Source: Paenibacillus sp. L3-i20
GTDB lineage: Bacteria > Bacillota > Bacilli > Paenibacillales > Paenibacillaceae
Direction of reading: 5' to 3'
NCBI RefSeq assembly: GCF_022180385.2
Contig: NZ_BQME02000001.1
Span: 1,244,975-1,308,974, forward strand
Length of the DNA stretch: 64,000 nt
Shown here: one piece after another, positions 23,355 through 33,887 of the stretch
Layout of the letters: each line of letters opens with the position of its first letter
How positions within the stretch are numbered: the stretch's first letter is position 1
Translations under genes and position numbers: made by a program
The notes under the pieces: model-generated
Told to the model about the DNA's origin: nothing
Database searches by the model: none
What the model saw: only the letters and a program-made list of their open reading frames with translations

Positions 23355-24668
23355 CTAGCCTTGTATTTGCTCACTGTTCGATTCTGATTTTCCTCTACGG
23401 TTGGAAGCTCTCATACCTCGTAACAATCCGAATAGAGATGCCGGACCGCTTGCAGCATAGTAGTTAGCTTGCTCATCCGGTGCCAGAATAACGCCTAGCT
23501 GATGATGATCACCAGCATAACGAGCCTTTTGTGCGAATTTCAACTCGCCTTCGAAGTTGTACACTTCCAATTTGCAAAAGGCCGAATTTTGCACTAATGC
23601 CTCATAAAGCTCTTCCTTCGTGCGCACTCGTATCCCGTTCACTTTATACAATATTTCGCCCACTGATAGCCCCATAGCTTCTGCTGGTGTACCAGGTACA
23701 ATACCCAATATCCGCAGTCCGCGTGAGTCATGCACGTAAAGTGGTGTACGACTAGATTCTGCCCAATGACTACGCCAAACGATTGCTTCATGCAACACAA
23801 AGGACGTTATAGCAGCAATTGGAAGCAAGATTGGTTGCCACCATGCAATAATAGCGACTGCTGCCAACACTACGCTATAGATCAACAGTCCATTAGCAGC
23901 ATGTTTAGCTTTTGTACGCGGCAGCATAGACCTAGTCATTTCTGAAAACCCAATAATCATAGGCAAAGCTACGAAGGTCCAACCTTGTGTCCAATCAGCT
24001 CCGAATAGTGGAGTCCATGGCAACGCATTTGTAGAAATGCCCATGGATGCATCGTTTGTAACTGGAACAAGCAATAATAATGGAACAGGCCAGAAGCCTT
24101 GCAAAAAGTATCCTCCAACTAACTTGCCGCGCTTCCCTTCAAGGAATAGCGGTGTAGAAAGCTTGTCTCCTTGCGCACGAACGAGTAACGCTTCCGCCAG
24201 ATGTAAAAGTGCTACAAGCAACAACAATCCAGCTGCATCAATCTGCTCCAATGATACTGCTAATGTGCCGAGCCAATCCGACCGATCAGCTAACGGAGTG
24301 AAGCCTACTATCCATTGCAAGAGCGTGATAACTCCCGCACTATATGCAAAACACAAATATCTAATTTTGATAAGCATTAGTACTGCCGTAATAGACCATA
24401 ACCATAAAACTGCTGTTGAAGTTAGTGTTGAACCGATAAAGGCACCAACGAGAGACACAGACACACCTATAAGCAAGCCTGTAATAAGCGACTTGAACAC
24501 TAGGCTCTTCCAATCGCGAAGCTTGACCGCAAATAATTGCCGTTCCATTCTCATCTGTCTAATGTATTGTAAAACGATAAACAAAATGGCTATATAATAA
24601 AAGGGCTGTACCAACAGCTGCAAAGCAGCCTCTCCTAGCAATTTCAGCATTGCCTGCACTGTTTCCAA
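23355..24668 (-). CDS. minJ: MinJ-like division topology protein, polytopic with PDZ domain
   Basis: 437 residues: several membrane helices over the first 300 or so residues, then a C-terminal PDZ domain (LRILGIVPGTPAEAMGLSVGEILYKVNG). This architecture and the place behind ftsE-ftsX-ctpB match B. subtilis MinJ (YvjD), which bridges DivIVA and MinD and helps confine septum placement. I start at TTG 24668 with AAAGGAG 8 nt upstream. The open frame continues to 24731, but that stretch is the ctpB terminator hairpin, so the first 21 codons of the longer frame are not real. Assignment rests on architecture and synteny. Confidence 0.8.
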   Translation of the reverse strand: METVQAMLKLLGEAALQLLVQPFYYIAILFIVLQYIRQMRMERQLFAVKLRDWKSLVFKSLITGLLIGVSVSLVGAFIGSTLTSTAVLWLWSITAVLMLIKIRYLCFAYSAGVITLLQWIVGFTPLADRSDWLGTLAVSLEQIDAAGLLLLVALLHLAEALLVRAQGDKLSTPLFLEGKRGKLVGGYFLQGFWPVPLLLLVPVTNDASMGISTNALPWTPLFGADWTQGWTFVALPMIIGFSEMTRSMLPRTKAKHAANGLLIYSVVLAAVAIIAWWQPILLPIAAITSFVLHEAIVWRSHWAESSRTPLYVHDSRGLRILGIVPGTPAEAMGLSVGEILYKVNGIRVRTKEELYEALVQNSAFCKLEVYNFEGELKFAQKARYAGDHHQLGVILAPDEQANYYAASGPASLFGLLRGMRASNRRGKSESNSEQIQG

Positions 24669-24701
24669 TTCGAACACTCCTTTATTAGGACGAAACAAAT
24701 G

Positions 24702-24740
24702 AAAAGGGTTGGCTTCGTTGCACGAAGCCACCCCTTTTAA
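24702..24740 (-). terminator. Terminator between ctpB and minJ
   Basis: Minus-strand stem AAAAGGGGTGGCTTCG / CGAAGCCAACCCTTTT with a 5-nt loop, followed by CATTTGTTT. It ends the ctpB transcript, or attenuates into minJ. Confidence 0.85.
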
Positions 24741-24757
24741 GATTCGACACAGCCTCT

Positions 24758-26221
24758 TTATTTCCTGCCTACGTACTTAATCGCTTCAAGTAATTGAATG
24801 TCGTTTTCTTTGTTTTGTATCCACTTAATGACGGATTGTTCCAATGTTTGCGCAGTTTTCACATCAATCTCACCTGTTACAGGCAAACTGTTTTGCGCTT
24901 GAAACTTTTTCACTGCCGCAACCGTCTCCGTGCCATAATAACCATCTTCACGTTTCGGCTCATAACCTAATCCATGCAACATAATTTGAGCACTTCGAAC
25001 CTGCGGACTTAAACTATCTGGCTTCAATGTTTTTTCTAGTGACAATCGTGCTACAGTAAAAAGGTCCGGCGGTGCAACGAGTTGATTCGGCACTATCCCT
25101 TCTTTGTGAATCCAATTACCTTTAGGGGTAAGCCATTTTGCAATTGTCATCTTCACCAAGCTTCCGTCCCCAAGCGCTTTATTATAGCTGACTTGAACAG
25201 TTCCTTTGCCGAATGATTTTTCACCAATGACTTTAGCGCCTGCCGCTTCTTGCAGTGCCCCTGCCAAAATTTCTGATGCGCTAGCGCTCCCCTTATTGGT
25301 AAGCACAGCAATTGGATAAGACTTCTGTTCTCCACCCTTAGCGAGTGTTTTCTCGCGATTGCCTTTGCGATCTTCCACTTGAACGACCGTGGAGCCTTCT
25401 TTCATCATCAATTGTGAAATATCGATAACCACAGGCAGTACCCCACCAGGGTTATTACGCACATCAAGAACAAGCCCCTTCATACCTTGTTGCTCAAGTT
25501 TAACTAGCTCTTCTTTAAATCTTTTAGCTGTGTTAAGTGAAAATTGACGTATTTCTATAACTCCTACACCATCTGAGCGTAATGTTCCATAGACGGTTTC
25601 TACATCAATGTCATCTCTTATTAGAACAAGCTGTATCGGTTCAGCAAATCCGCTGCGTTGTACAATAATTTTTGCTTTGGTTCCTTTAGGACCGCGAATT
25701 TTCCCAACAGCCTCCTGAAGAGTTAGTCCTTCAAGGCTCTCTCCATTAACGGATTTAAGTATGTCTTTAGAAAGCAACCCCGAACGTTCTGCTGGTGAGC
25801 CTTTAATTGGAGCGACGATAATAATTTCTCCGTTTTCTGTCGTTACTTCTGCGCCGATTCCAGTAAAGGAACCTTCAATCGATTCAGAAAATTGCTGTGC
25901 AACATCTTTTTCCATGTACACGGAATAAGGATCATCTAGCGCTCCCATCATACCGCTAACTGCTCCATCCAGCACTTCTTTACGCTCTACATCTTCATAA
26001 TACTTCGTTTCAATTAGCTGTAATACCGCATTGAGCTTAGAAAGCTCGTCCGCGTTAAGCCCCTTGCTGCTATCCTCTTCCCTCGCAGCAGCAGAAACCA
26101 AAGAGGCCTGCCCTCTTTTATCACCTTTCATCCACTGATCAGCCATAGTCATCGTTACAAGCACGGAGGCGATCATCGTTAACATCACAAACGCAAACAC
26201 TGTACGTCCTTTAAAATACAC
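24758..26221 (-). CDS. ctpB: S41 family carboxy-terminal processing protease CtpB
   Basis: Secreted, membrane-tethered serine protease of 487 residues. N-terminal membrane segment (about 7-27), PDZ domain (about 115-195) and S41 protease core. By spacing to B. subtilis CtpB the catalytic set is S314 (GSASASE), K339 and Q343 (FGKGTVQ). A C-terminal peptidoglycan-binding domain follows (about 400-470, GYYGTETVAAVKKFQ). In Bacillus CtpB cuts SpoIVFA during sporulation; the paralogue CtpA has other roles, so the sporulation function is inferred. Start is GTG with AAGGTGG upstream. It follows the M23 peptidase gene in the ftsEX neighbourhood. Confidence 0.9.
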   Translation of the reverse strand: MYFKGRTVFAFVMLTMIASVLVTMTMADQWMKGDKRGQASLVSAAAREEDSSKGLNADELSKLNAVLQLIETKYYEDVERKEVLDGAVSGMMGALDDPYSVYMEKDVAQQFSESIEGSFTGIGAEVTTENGEIIIVAPIKGSPAERSGLLSKDILKSVNGESLEGLTLQEAVGKIRGPKGTKAKIIVQRSGFAEPIQLVLIRDDIDVETVYGTLRSDGVGVIEIRQFSLNTAKRFKEELVKLEQQGMKGLVLDVRNNPGGVLPVVIDISQLMMKEGSTVVQVEDRKGNREKTLAKGGEQKSYPIAVLTNKGSASASEILAGALQEAAGAKVIGEKSFGKGTVQVSYNKALGDGSLVKMTIAKWLTPKGNWIHKEGIVPNQLVAPPDLFTVARLSLEKTLKPDSLSPQVRSAQIMLHGLGYEPKREDGYYGTETVAAVKKFQAQNSLPVTGEIDVKTAQTLEQSVIKWIQNKENDIQLLEAIKYVGRK

Positions 26222-26375
26222 CTCGGTACACCACCTTCATCAAAATCCAGCCTACAAGACCACACTAGTATATGACAAGCGGGAGGAAATTATTTGCATC
26301 TAGTAGTCAAAAACAGTCCGCATGTCTATTTTGAACATCCATTCTTGTCCATAATATGATTAGAAAAGTACAAGA

Positions 26376-26403
26376 AGGGCAGCCACATCGCAATGGGCTG
26401 CCT
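26376..26403 (-). terminator. Terminator after the M23 peptidase gene
   Basis: Minus-strand stem GGCAGCC / GGCTGCC with a 10- to 11-nt loop, followed by CTTCTTGTACTTTT. The U tract is modest. Confidence 0.65.
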
Positions 26404-26427
26404 CTTATTCTGTAGTACATTTTTGTG

Positions 26428-27642
26428 TTATTTCAAATATCCGCTTGGATTAACTGCTACCTCATTTTTCCGCACTTCAAAATGAAGATGCGGTCCCGTA
26501 GCTGTTCCAGTCATACCTACTTCAGCGATTTGTTTTCCTTTTTTAACAGAATCGCCCTCACTGACTAACAATCCGCCTTGACGAATATGAGCGTAAAGCG
26601 TCCATAAACCATTTCCATGGTCTATAATAATTGAATTTCCATATCCTCCATTGAATCCCGAAACGATAACTAGGCCATCAGCGGCAGCGTAAATAGCTGT
26701 ACCAGATGGTGCACCAAAGTCAATACCGGTATGTGTATGCCTCTTCCCCGATATCGGGTGAATACGAGTACCGAAGCTGGAGGTGACACGGGCATTTCCA
26801 CCAATTGGCATCCCTAGCTTGCCGCCTTTATACGGATTTTTGATCCGATTTTTCTCAGCACTCAGTTTGGATACTTTCTTTGCTAGTGCAATAAGTACCG
26901 CCTCTTGCTCTTCGCTGATTTCGCTCAATTGAGTGATTGTCTCGTCTAGTTCTTCTAGATTTTTGGTATAGCTTGCAATCAATACTTCTTTCTCTGATTC
27001 TTTCTTCACCAAATCGTTCTGTTGCAGTACAAGCTCATCACGCAATGTTCTCAGTTCTGCATATTGTTTTTCCGTCTGAACCTTTTTCTTGGCAACGAGT
27101 TCTTTATCCTTCTTATGCGATGCAAGAATGTCTCGATCAGCATTCAATATCGTTTGAAGTGCGTCAAATCGATCTAAAAAATCAGTAAAGCTTGTTGCAC
27201 TAAGCAAAACTTCCATATACGAAACAAATCCATTTGTGTACATTAAACGCATACGTGATTTAAGAAGCTCATCCCGCTCAACAACTCTTTTTTCTGCTTG
27301 ATCGAGTTCGATTCCGGTTTTTTTGAGTTCCTCTTCTTTTGCATCCATTTCAGCTTGCTTTTTCTCTTTTTTGAGCGAAACACTATTTATTTCATCCAAT
27401 AATTTCACGAGGCTATTTTGAAGATCCTCTTTTTTTATCGACACATCTTCTTTTTTGTACGCTACTGATCTTGCTTGCTTCTCTGCACTTGCGGCTTTCC
27501 GTTCCGCATCTCTTATTTGCTTTTTGGCAGCAGCAATATCTTTCTCAATCTGTGATAAAGAAGAAGCCTCACTGCCAGTCGGCTGGATAACGAAGACGGA
27601 TAACATAGCTATCGCAATAATGAATGCACATATTTTTCTCAT
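26428..27642 (-). CDS. Coiled-coil M23 peptidase (EnvC-like / LytM-domain murein hydrolase)
   Basis: Signal peptide (1 to about 26), long coiled coil (about 28-270, rich in K/E heptads), then a C-terminal LytM (M23) domain. The zinc motifs are complete: HTGIDFG with H-x3-D and GPHLHFEVR with HxH. This suggests active endopeptidase rather than a degenerate activator. It lies directly behind ftsX. In other bacteria FtsEX drives coiled-coil hydrolases or activators (EnvC, CwlO, PcsB), so this is the probable FtsEX client. 404 residues; AGGTG precedes the ATG. Confidence 0.9.
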   Translation of the reverse strand: MRKICAFIIAIAMLSVFVIQPTGSEASSLSQIEKDIAAAKKQIRDAERKAASAEKQARSVAYKKEDVSIKKEDLQNSLVKLLDEINSVSLKKEKKQAEMDAKEEELKKTGIELDQAEKRVVERDELLKSRMRLMYTNGFVSYMEVLLSATSFTDFLDRFDALQTILNADRDILASHKKDKELVAKKKVQTEKQYAELRTLRDELVLQQNDLVKKESEKEVLIASYTKNLEELDETITQLSEISEEQEAVLIALAKKVSKLSAEKNRIKNPYKGGKLGMPIGGNARVTSSFGTRIHPISGKRHTHTGIDFGAPSGTAIYAAADGLVIVSGFNGGYGNSIIIDHGNGLWTLYAHIRQGGLLVSEGDSVKKGKQIAEVGMTGTATGPHLHFEVRKNEVAVNPSGYLK

Positions 27643-27655
27643 TAAAATCGTTCAC

Positions 27656-28573
27656 CTACACTTTCAAATACTTACGTACCGAAATTGTACTGCCCCAAAT
27701 GCCGATCACTGTGCCTATAGCCATAATCAACAAACCAGCTGTAAAACCTACTTCCTTCATCGGAACTAGTTTTATTAGCATCAACGATAAGTTTAGTTGA
27801 GTTAGCTTGATAATTTGAGCATAACTAGCCAGCACAGCAATAGTTGTAAGAAGCGAGCTGATCAAACCGATCAAAGCTCCTTCAATAAAGAATGGCCAAC
27901 GAATAAATGCATTTGTTGCACCAACTAGCTTCATAATGCCGATTTCTCTGCGTCTTGCGATAATCGTCATTTTAATCGTGTTCGAAATGAGGAACATTGC
28001 AGTTACAGCTAGTCCGATTACGACAACAAAACCGATGTTGCGTACTGCATTCGTAATTTTAAATAACGTTTCTACTGCACCTTGACCATATTTCACTTTG
28101 AAAATAGGGTTCGTGCCGTCTGCCTTATTAATGGCTTCGATTTGTGTCGCTACATCCGGAACGGTTTGAGGGTCATATACTTCAACCGTATAAGAGAATG
28201 GCAATGGATTGTTTTCGTTAGAATAGCCCTCAAGCCAAAATCCATTTTCTTCGCCCATCGATTCGCCTAGAAGTTTAAGTCCTTCTTCCTTAGTGACGAA
28301 TGTGACTTTGCTTACTTCCGTAATGTTGCCAATTTTGTTCTGCAGCTCTACTGCCTTTTCTTGCTTTACATCCGTTTCCAAATAAACGCGAATCTGCACC
28401 TTACTCTCAATCTGATCCGCCATCGAGTTAACATTCATCGCAAGTAAAACAAAGACTCCCAAAATAAATAATGAAATAAAAATAGAACTCATGGATGCAA
28501 AAGACATCCATCCATTTCGAATAATGTTTTTGGCGCCTTCACGCATGTGACGGAGTAACGTACTAAACTTCAT
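27656..28573 (-). CDS. ftsX: Cell division ABC transporter-like permease FtsX
   Basis: Four-helix membrane partner of FtsE. N-terminal helix about residues 25-45, a large external loop (about 50-160) that recruits wall hydrolases, then three C-terminal helices (about 175-200, 225-250 and 270-295). Start at ATG 28573 (MKFSTLLRHMREG), with GAGGGGAG 8 nt upstream. It overlaps the end of ftsE by 11 bp, indicating translational coupling. Longer frames upstream are inside ftsE. 305 residues. Confidence 0.95.
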   Translation of the reverse strand: MKFSTLLRHMREGAKNIIRNGWMSFASMSSIFISLFILGVFVLLAMNVNSMADQIESKVQIRVYLETDVKQEKAVELQNKIGNITEVSKVTFVTKEEGLKLLGESMGEENGFWLEGYSNENNPLPFSYTVEVYDPQTVPDVATQIEAINKADGTNPIFKVKYGQGAVETLFKITNAVRNIGFVVVIGLAVTAMFLISNTIKMTIIARRREIGIMKLVGATNAFIRWPFFIEGALIGLISSLLTTIAVLASYAQIIKLTQLNLSLMLIKLVPMKEVGFTAGLLIMAIGTVIGIWGSTISVRKYLKV

Positions 28574-29249
28574 AACCGTACTCCCCTCTTGCCTCGTCAC
28601 GCGCAATAACACCGCTCTCGATAGCGATAACACGTTTACGCATCGAGTTTACAATATCTCTATTGTGGGTAGCCATTACGATTGTCGAACCGCGGAGGTT
28701 AATTTCCTCAAGCAAATTCATAATGCCTTGTGACGTCTCTGGATCTAAGTTTCCTGTTGGTTCGTCAGCAACAATGACCGACGGATTATTCACTATTGCC
28801 CGGGCAATCGACACCCTTTGCTGCTCACCGCCAGATAACTGAGAAGGCAAGCTGTTGTACTTATGCTTTAAACCGACAAGCTCCAACACTTCCATCGTGC
28901 GTTTCTTAATGATTCTCTTCGGTGCTTCAATAACTTCCATTGCAAATGCGACATTTTCATAGACAGTAAGCTTAGGTAGTAGTCTGAAATCTTGAAAGAT
29001 TACCCCAATGTTTCTTCTCACGTATGGGATCTTGCGTGGCTTCAGCTTTCCAATATTAAAGCCGTTTACCGATAGTTGTCCTTTGGTGGGAATCTCTTCT
29101 CGGTAGATTAGCTTCATAAAAGTCGATTTCCCTGCGCCCGAAGGACCGACGATGTAAACAAATTCGTTTCGATCTATGCGTACCGAAACGCCACGAAGTG
29201 CATGTGTACCATCGGCGTAAGTTTTCCAAATATCGTGCATTTCGATCAC
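28563..29249 (-). CDS. ftsE: Cell division ATP-binding protein FtsE
   Basis: ABC ATPase of 228 residues: Walker A GPSGAGKST, Q-loop FQDFRLL, signature LSGGEQQR, Walker B VIVADEP, H-loop ATHN. The N-terminus MIEM and C-terminus RDEARGEYG are very close to Bacillus FtsE. The start is GTG with AGGATG upstream. It pairs with FtsX to couple ATP hydrolysis to peptidoglycan hydrolase activation at elongation or division sites. First gene of the ftsE-ftsX-M23-ctpB-minJ series. Confidence 0.97.
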   Translation of the reverse strand: MIEMHDIWKTYADGTHALRGVSVRIDRNEFVYIVGPSGAGKSTFMKLIYREEIPTKGQLSVNGFNIGKLKPRKIPYVRRNIGVIFQDFRLLPKLTVYENVAFAMEVIEAPKRIIKKRTMEVLELVGLKHKYNSLPSQLSGGEQQRVSIARAIVNNPSVIVADEPTGNLDPETSQGIMNLLEEINLRGSTIVMATHNRDIVNSMRKRVIAIESGVIARDEARGEYGYEV

Positions 29250-29456
29250 GTTATCACATCCTGTATGTAGTCAATTCTAGTATTTCGACAGCTTGTGGCT
29301 AAATCCTTCAACAGAGCCGCCGTTTCTTGTTTTTTCACAATTCTCATTATCGCTGCTCGTGTCGATTTTTCTTCATTTCAGCCAATGGCAATATCGATAA
29401 TGCACCCGCATATATATGTAAAACTGTCTATTTATACAGGAAGGGTGTTCATCGTA

Positions 29457-30899
29457 ATGAAGAAGCTGCGTATTACCATCGCCATTATTGTTTCTGTATT
29501 GATACTGCTTGTCGCCATTGGTCTGACCCTACTATGGAGATATGCTTACCAAGACGTTGTACCCGATGGAGTCAAAGCAGGAGCAATTCTACTCGGAGGA
29601 ATGCAAATAGATCAATCTATCGACCTACTTAGCAACTATGAACAAGAATTACTCGCTAGGCAAATTACTGTAACAGCTAGTGAGGTTGCAAAAGATAGTA
29701 AGAGTTGGATCGCTGATGAGCTCGGCTATCGAGCCCAGTTCGCGGGTGCTAAGGAAACATTACTGAAGCTGCGAGAAGGAAGTGTATGGGATCGCATTCG
29801 TTTTCGCTACGAGTTCCCGAAGAGCTTTGCTCTTACACAACAGTGGGATCGTCAAACATTAGATCACGCACTGCGCAAGCAGTGGAGTTGGATCGAGAAG
29901 AACGAACCACAAAATGCTACACGTACTATAACAAACAACGACGAAGTCCAATATGAGGCGCATATTGATGCGTATCGATTGAATATTCCCGAGCTAATTC
30001 AAAAAGTTAATGACTGGCTCATTGTCCGTGATGAGAACATCGGTCGCCAATTAACAAATAGGGAAACAGTATTTCGAGCTGAATTACCCATTAAATTGGT
30101 ACAGCCAGACATTACACTTACGAAGCTTAAAAATGAAGGCATCGATCGAAAAATAATGTCCTTTAGCACCTCTTTCACTACAAGTGCAGAGGGTAGAGCA
30201 CATAATATATCCGTTACAGCACAGACGTTGCATGACTCGTATCTAAAGCCTGGTGAGACGTTCTCCTACAGTAAACTCATTGCAAAAACAGAAAAGAATC
30301 ATACGTATAAGGAGGCTCCCGTTATTTTGAATGGACGGCTCGTTCCAGGAATAGGTGGTGGGATATGCCAAGTGTCTAGTACATTGTATCAAGCTGTGCT
30401 GCGATCTGGGCTTGAAATTGTCGAACGTCGCAACCATTCTCTGCCTGTCGCTTACCTTCCTGTTGGTCTTGATGCCACATACGCCACTGATGCAATCGAC
30501 TTCAAATTCAGCAACAACACAGGCAAGACACTCCTTATTCGCACCGAGGTGAAGGATCGCCACTTGACCATAAAACTGTTCGGGACAAAGCCTGCTAATG
30601 AGCATTATGAAATAGAAGCAATTACGCTTGAGACGATACTTCCCAAATCGCAGCAGATCGTTAATCCGCAACTTCCAGTAGGTAAAAGTGTCGTCGCAGA
30701 AACAGGCAAATCAGGTTATATCGTGGAAACGTATCGTTCGCTCATTCGTGATGGCGTTACAGTATCACGCGAACGGGTCTCCAAAGATACCTACAAGGCG
30801 CAGCCAACAATCATTGAAGTCGGACCAAACTCGCTTAAAGCCACTCCTCCTCCTGCTACCCAAACACCAGTTGACGATTTGGTAGAAGACGGAGTTTAA
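29457..30899 (+). CDS. VanW family protein with peptidoglycan-binding-like N-terminus
   Basis: 480 residues. N-terminal membrane anchor (residues about 5-27). A middle region resembles the putative peptidoglycan-binding domain often joined to VanW (about 35-225). A VanW domain follows (about 240-375), with the hallmark GGGICQVSSTLYQAVLRSGLEIVERRNHS near residue 300. The acidic, Pro/Thr-rich tail has no further domain. VanW occurs in some vancomycin clusters, but its biochemical role is unknown; no resistance genes are nearby. I chose ATG 29457, with GGAAGGG upstream, over an extension to 29295 that would overlap the ftsE promoter region. Confidence 0.88.
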   Translation: MKKLRITIAIIVSVLILLVAIGLTLLWRYAYQDVVPDGVKAGAILLGGMQIDQSIDLLSNYEQELLARQITVTASEVAKDSKSWIADELGYRAQFAGAKETLLKLREGSVWDRIRFRYEFPKSFALTQQWDRQTLDHALRKQWSWIEKNEPQNATRTITNNDEVQYEAHIDAYRLNIPELIQKVNDWLIVRDENIGRQLTNRETVFRAELPIKLVQPDITLTKLKNEGIDRKIMSFSTSFTTSAEGRAHNISVTAQTLHDSYLKPGETFSYSKLIAKTEKNHTYKEAPVILNGRLVPGIGGGICQVSSTLYQAVLRSGLEIVERRNHSLPVAYLPVGLDATYATDAIDFKFSNNTGKTLLIRTEVKDRHLTIKLFGTKPANEHYEIEAITLETILPKSQQIVNPQLPVGKSVVAETGKSGYIVETYRSLIRDGVTVSRERVSKDTYKAQPTIIEVGPNSLKATPPPATQTPVDDLVEDGV

Positions 30900-30952
30900 C
30901 GTTAGCTCGTTAAACAATACCTTTGTCCCAATAGATAGCGGGATTGAAAGCT

Positions 30953-31013
30953 AAAAAAGCCACGTGCGAATGACCCATATAGGGTACATTTACACTTGGC
31001 TTTCCTATTTTGC
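30953..31013. terminator. Bidirectional terminator between vanW-type gene and argH
   Basis: Convergent genes end on either side. Stem AAAAGCCA.GTG...CCC / GGG...CAC.TGGCTTT. On the minus strand it is followed by TTTTTTAG, so it ends the arginine operon; the plus-strand tail is weaker. Confidence 0.8.
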
Positions 31014-31108
31014 ATCTATTTCGCTCCAGCAGAGACTTCAAGCGCCTTCTGCCTTCCCGAACAATCTGAAGTGCAGAGAGTAACTTAAGTTCCCTTACTA
31101 AAAATAAT

Positions 31109-32524
31109 TTATCTGCTGCGTCCCATATATTCCACTACCCATGCAGACGTTTCTGCTAATGCAGCATCAGCTCTAGCAATCGCACCTTCTACTTGTTCTT
31201 TAGCTGTGCCTCCATATACGTTACGTGCATTTACAACCTGTTCAGGTTGAAGCACTGCATAAATACGATCGTCGAACAAGCTCGAGAATTGCTTAAATTC
31301 CTCCATCGTTAGATCGAGTAAAAATTTGTTCTGCTCGATACAATAAAGAACAGTCTTGCCAATCACTTCGTGAGCTTGGCGGAAAGGCAGTCCCTTGCCA
31401 ACAAGGAAATCAGCAATATCTGTTGCATTGGAGAAATCTTTATTGACCGCTTGGCGCATCTGCTCCTTGTTAACCTTCATCGTTGCGATCATCGGCGCAA
31501 ACAATTGTAGAGCTCCTTGCAGTGTCTTCACGGTATCGAACATACCTTCTTTATCCTCTTGCATATCCTTGTTGTAGGCTAGCGGCAATGACTTAAGCAC
31601 TGTCAGCAAACCAACTAAGTTACCATATACTCGTCCCGTTTTGCCCCGAACAAGCTCTGGTACGTCTGGATTTTTTTTCTGCGGCATAATACTGCTGCCT
31701 GTACAGAATGCATCATCCAGCTCAACAAAGCGGAACTCCGTGCTTGACCACAAAATAAGCTCTTCACTAAGGCGTGAAAGATGCATCATAATGATGGATG
31801 CGTGCGATAGAAACTCCAAAATAAAATCACGATCACTAACTGCATCAAGGCTGTTCTCGTAAACACGATCGAACTTCAGCTCTTTTGCCACGAAGTGACG
31901 ATCAATTGGAAATGTTGTTCCCGCTAATGCACCTGCACCAAGCGGAAGTACATTAATCCGTTTATAGCTATCTTGAAGACGCTCAATATCACGACCAAAC
32001 ATCGATACATACGCCATCAAATGATGAGCAAACAAAATCGGCTGTGCACGTTGAAGATGCGTGTAACCAGGCACAATAGTGTCGATGTTCGCTTTTGCCT
32101 GCTCAACAAGAGCCGATTGAAGCTTATACAACATATCCACAAATTCCACAACACGTTTGCGTAGCCACAAATGCATATCTGTCGCCACTTGATCGTTGCG
32201 GCTACGTCCTGTATGTAACTTACCGCCAACTGTTCCAACATCATCGATCAGTGTTTTTTCGATATTCATATGAATGTCCTCGTCACCAATGGTGAACTCG
32301 ATGTCATCGCGTTTGATACGCTGAAGCACACGATGAAGGCCGTCTTTAATTTTCTCCACATCATCCGCAGGCAATATCCCTTGCTTGCCTAACATCGTTA
32401 CATGCGCAAGACTACCTTGAACATCTTCCTCAGCAAGCTCTTTGTCGAACATTATCGATGCTGTATATTCCTCAACCAACTGATCCGTCTTTTTTGTAAA
32501 GCGACCGCCCCATAGTTTACTCAT
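31109..32524 (-). CDS. argH: Argininosuccinate lyase
   Basis: Cleaves argininosuccinate to arginine and fumarate, the last step of the pathway. Fumarase/aspartase superfamily signature [12 protein letters not shown] is present, along with HTGRSRNDQ and TVGGKLHTG. Start at ATG 32524 (MSKLWGGRF), the usual family N-terminus. The open frame runs to 32575 but that part has no conservation. The site AGGGAG is 12 nt from the ATG, rather far. 471 residues. Last gene of the arg operon. Confidence 0.97.
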   Translation of the reverse strand: MSKLWGGRFTKKTDQLVEEYTASIMFDKELAEEDVQGSLAHVTMLGKQGILPADDVEKIKDGLHRVLQRIKRDDIEFTIGDEDIHMNIEKTLIDDVGTVGGKLHTGRSRNDQVATDMHLWLRKRVVEFVDMLYKLQSALVEQAKANIDTIVPGYTHLQRAQPILFAHHLMAYVSMFGRDIERLQDSYKRINVLPLGAGALAGTTFPIDRHFVAKELKFDRVYENSLDAVSDRDFILEFLSHASIIMMHLSRLSEELILWSSTEFRFVELDDAFCTGSSIMPQKKNPDVPELVRGKTGRVYGNLVGLLTVLKSLPLAYNKDMQEDKEGMFDTVKTLQGALQLFAPMIATMKVNKEQMRQAVNKDFSNATDIADFLVGKGLPFRQAHEVIGKTVLYCIEQNKFLLDLTMEEFKQFSSLFDDRIYAVLQPEQVVNARNVYGGTAKEQVEGAIARADAALAETSAWVVEYMGRSR

Positions 32525-32607
32525 CGTAATCCAGCACTCCCTTCCGGATGCAAGGGAACGGAAGCCCTTCCGCATGAGCGGTGCGAGCTTCCGTCCTTAT
32601 CCGGTTA

Positions 32608-33843
32608 TTAGTTTTTACTTTGCTCTACGCCAGAGGACACTTTTAGTCTTAATGCGTTCAGACGAATAAAGCCTGTTGCATCACCTTGATCATACGCTTG
32701 CGATGGATCTGCTTCCATCGTAGCGATATCTGGATTATACAAGCTCACAGGGCTTTGTACACCAGCTCCGATAACATTACCTTTGTAAAGCTTCAAACGA
32801 ACAACACCTGTTACATTTTTCTGCGATTCAGTAACGAGCGCTTGCAACGCCAGACGCTCTGGTGCAAACCAGAAGCCGTTATATACAAGCTGGCTATACT
32901 TCGAAATTAGTGAATCACGAAGATGCATCACTTCACGATCCATCGTGAGAGATTCCATCTTGCGATGTGCGGTGAATAGGATCGTTCCGCCCGGAGTTTC
33001 GTACACGCCGCGGCTCTTCATCCCAACAAAACGGTTCTCTACCATATCGACACGTCCGATGCCATGTTTGCCGCCCAAATCGTTCAGACGCTCCATGACT
33101 CCCAGCGGGCTAAGTGATTCGCCGTTGACAGCTGTGCAATCGCCTTGCTCGAACGTTAGCTCTACATATTCTGATTGATCTGGCGCACGCTCAGGCGATA
33201 CGCTCAGCACGTACATTTCTTCATTTTCTTCCGCACTTGGGTCGAACCAAGGGTCCTCAAGCATGCCACTTTCGAAGCTGATATGCAGCAAGTTGCGATC
33301 TGTAGAATAAGGTTTAGCCGCAGATGCTGTAACTGGAATGCCATGCTTCTCAGCATAAGCAATCATTTCTGCGCGGCCTGGGAACTGCTCACGGAATGCT
33401 TCAAGACGCCACGGAGCGATAACACCGATTTCTGGCGCAAGTGCTGCTGCAGTCAATTCAAAACGAACCTGGTCATTACCTTTACCCGTAGCGCCATGTG
33501 CGATTGCTGTTGCACCTTCTGCACGAGCAATATCGACCATGCGCTTAGCAATTAGAGGTCGTGCGATGGAAGTCCCAAGGAGGTATTGTCCTTCATACAT
33601 CGTACCTGCTTGGAACATAGGATAAATAAAATCTTTCGCGAACTCGTCGCGTAGATCGTCGATATAGACTTTGGAGGCTCCAGTAGCAAGTGCCTTCGCT
33701 TCAAGTCCGTCAAGCTCATCCTTCTGACCGATATCTGCCGTAAATGCAATAATTTCAGCATCATACGTTTCTTTCAACCATTTCAAAATAACCGATGTAT
33801 CCAAGCCGCCCGAATAGGCTAGCACGATTTTTTCCTTAGCCAT
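32608..33843 (-). CDS. argG: Argininosuccinate synthase
   Basis: ATP-dependent joining of citrulline and aspartate. N-type PP-loop AYSGGLDTS near residues 9-17, followed by the conserved [11 protein letters not shown] and [15 protein letters not shown] stretches. 411 residues, normal length. It lies between argF and argH in the operon. Confidence 0.98.
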   Translation of the reverse strand: MAKEKIVLAYSGGLDTSVILKWLKETYDAEIIAFTADIGQKDELDGLEAKALATGASKVYIDDLRDEFAKDFIYPMFQAGTMYEGQYLLGTSIARPLIAKRMVDIARAEGATAIAHGATGKGNDQVRFELTAAALAPEIGVIAPWRLEAFREQFPGRAEMIAYAEKHGIPVTASAAKPYSTDRNLLHISFESGMLEDPWFDPSAEENEEMYVLSVSPERAPDQSEYVELTFEQGDCTAVNGESLSPLGVMERLNDLGGKHGIGRVDMVENRFVGMKSRGVYETPGGTILFTAHRKMESLTMDREVMHLRDSLISKYSQLVYNGFWFAPERLALQALVTESQKNVTGVVRLKLYKGNVIGAGVQSPVSLYNPDIATMEADPSQAYDQGDATGFIRLNALRLKVSSGVEQSKN

Positions 33844-33887
33844 AGTCTTCTCTTACTCCCCTTCAAATAAATAATGTACGTTGTAAA

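Noticed and set aside
29457..30899. Vancomycin resistance locus suggested by the VanW domain
   Set aside because: No vanH, vanA-type ligase, vanX or vanRS is nearby. VanW proteins are common in Firmicutes without resistance.
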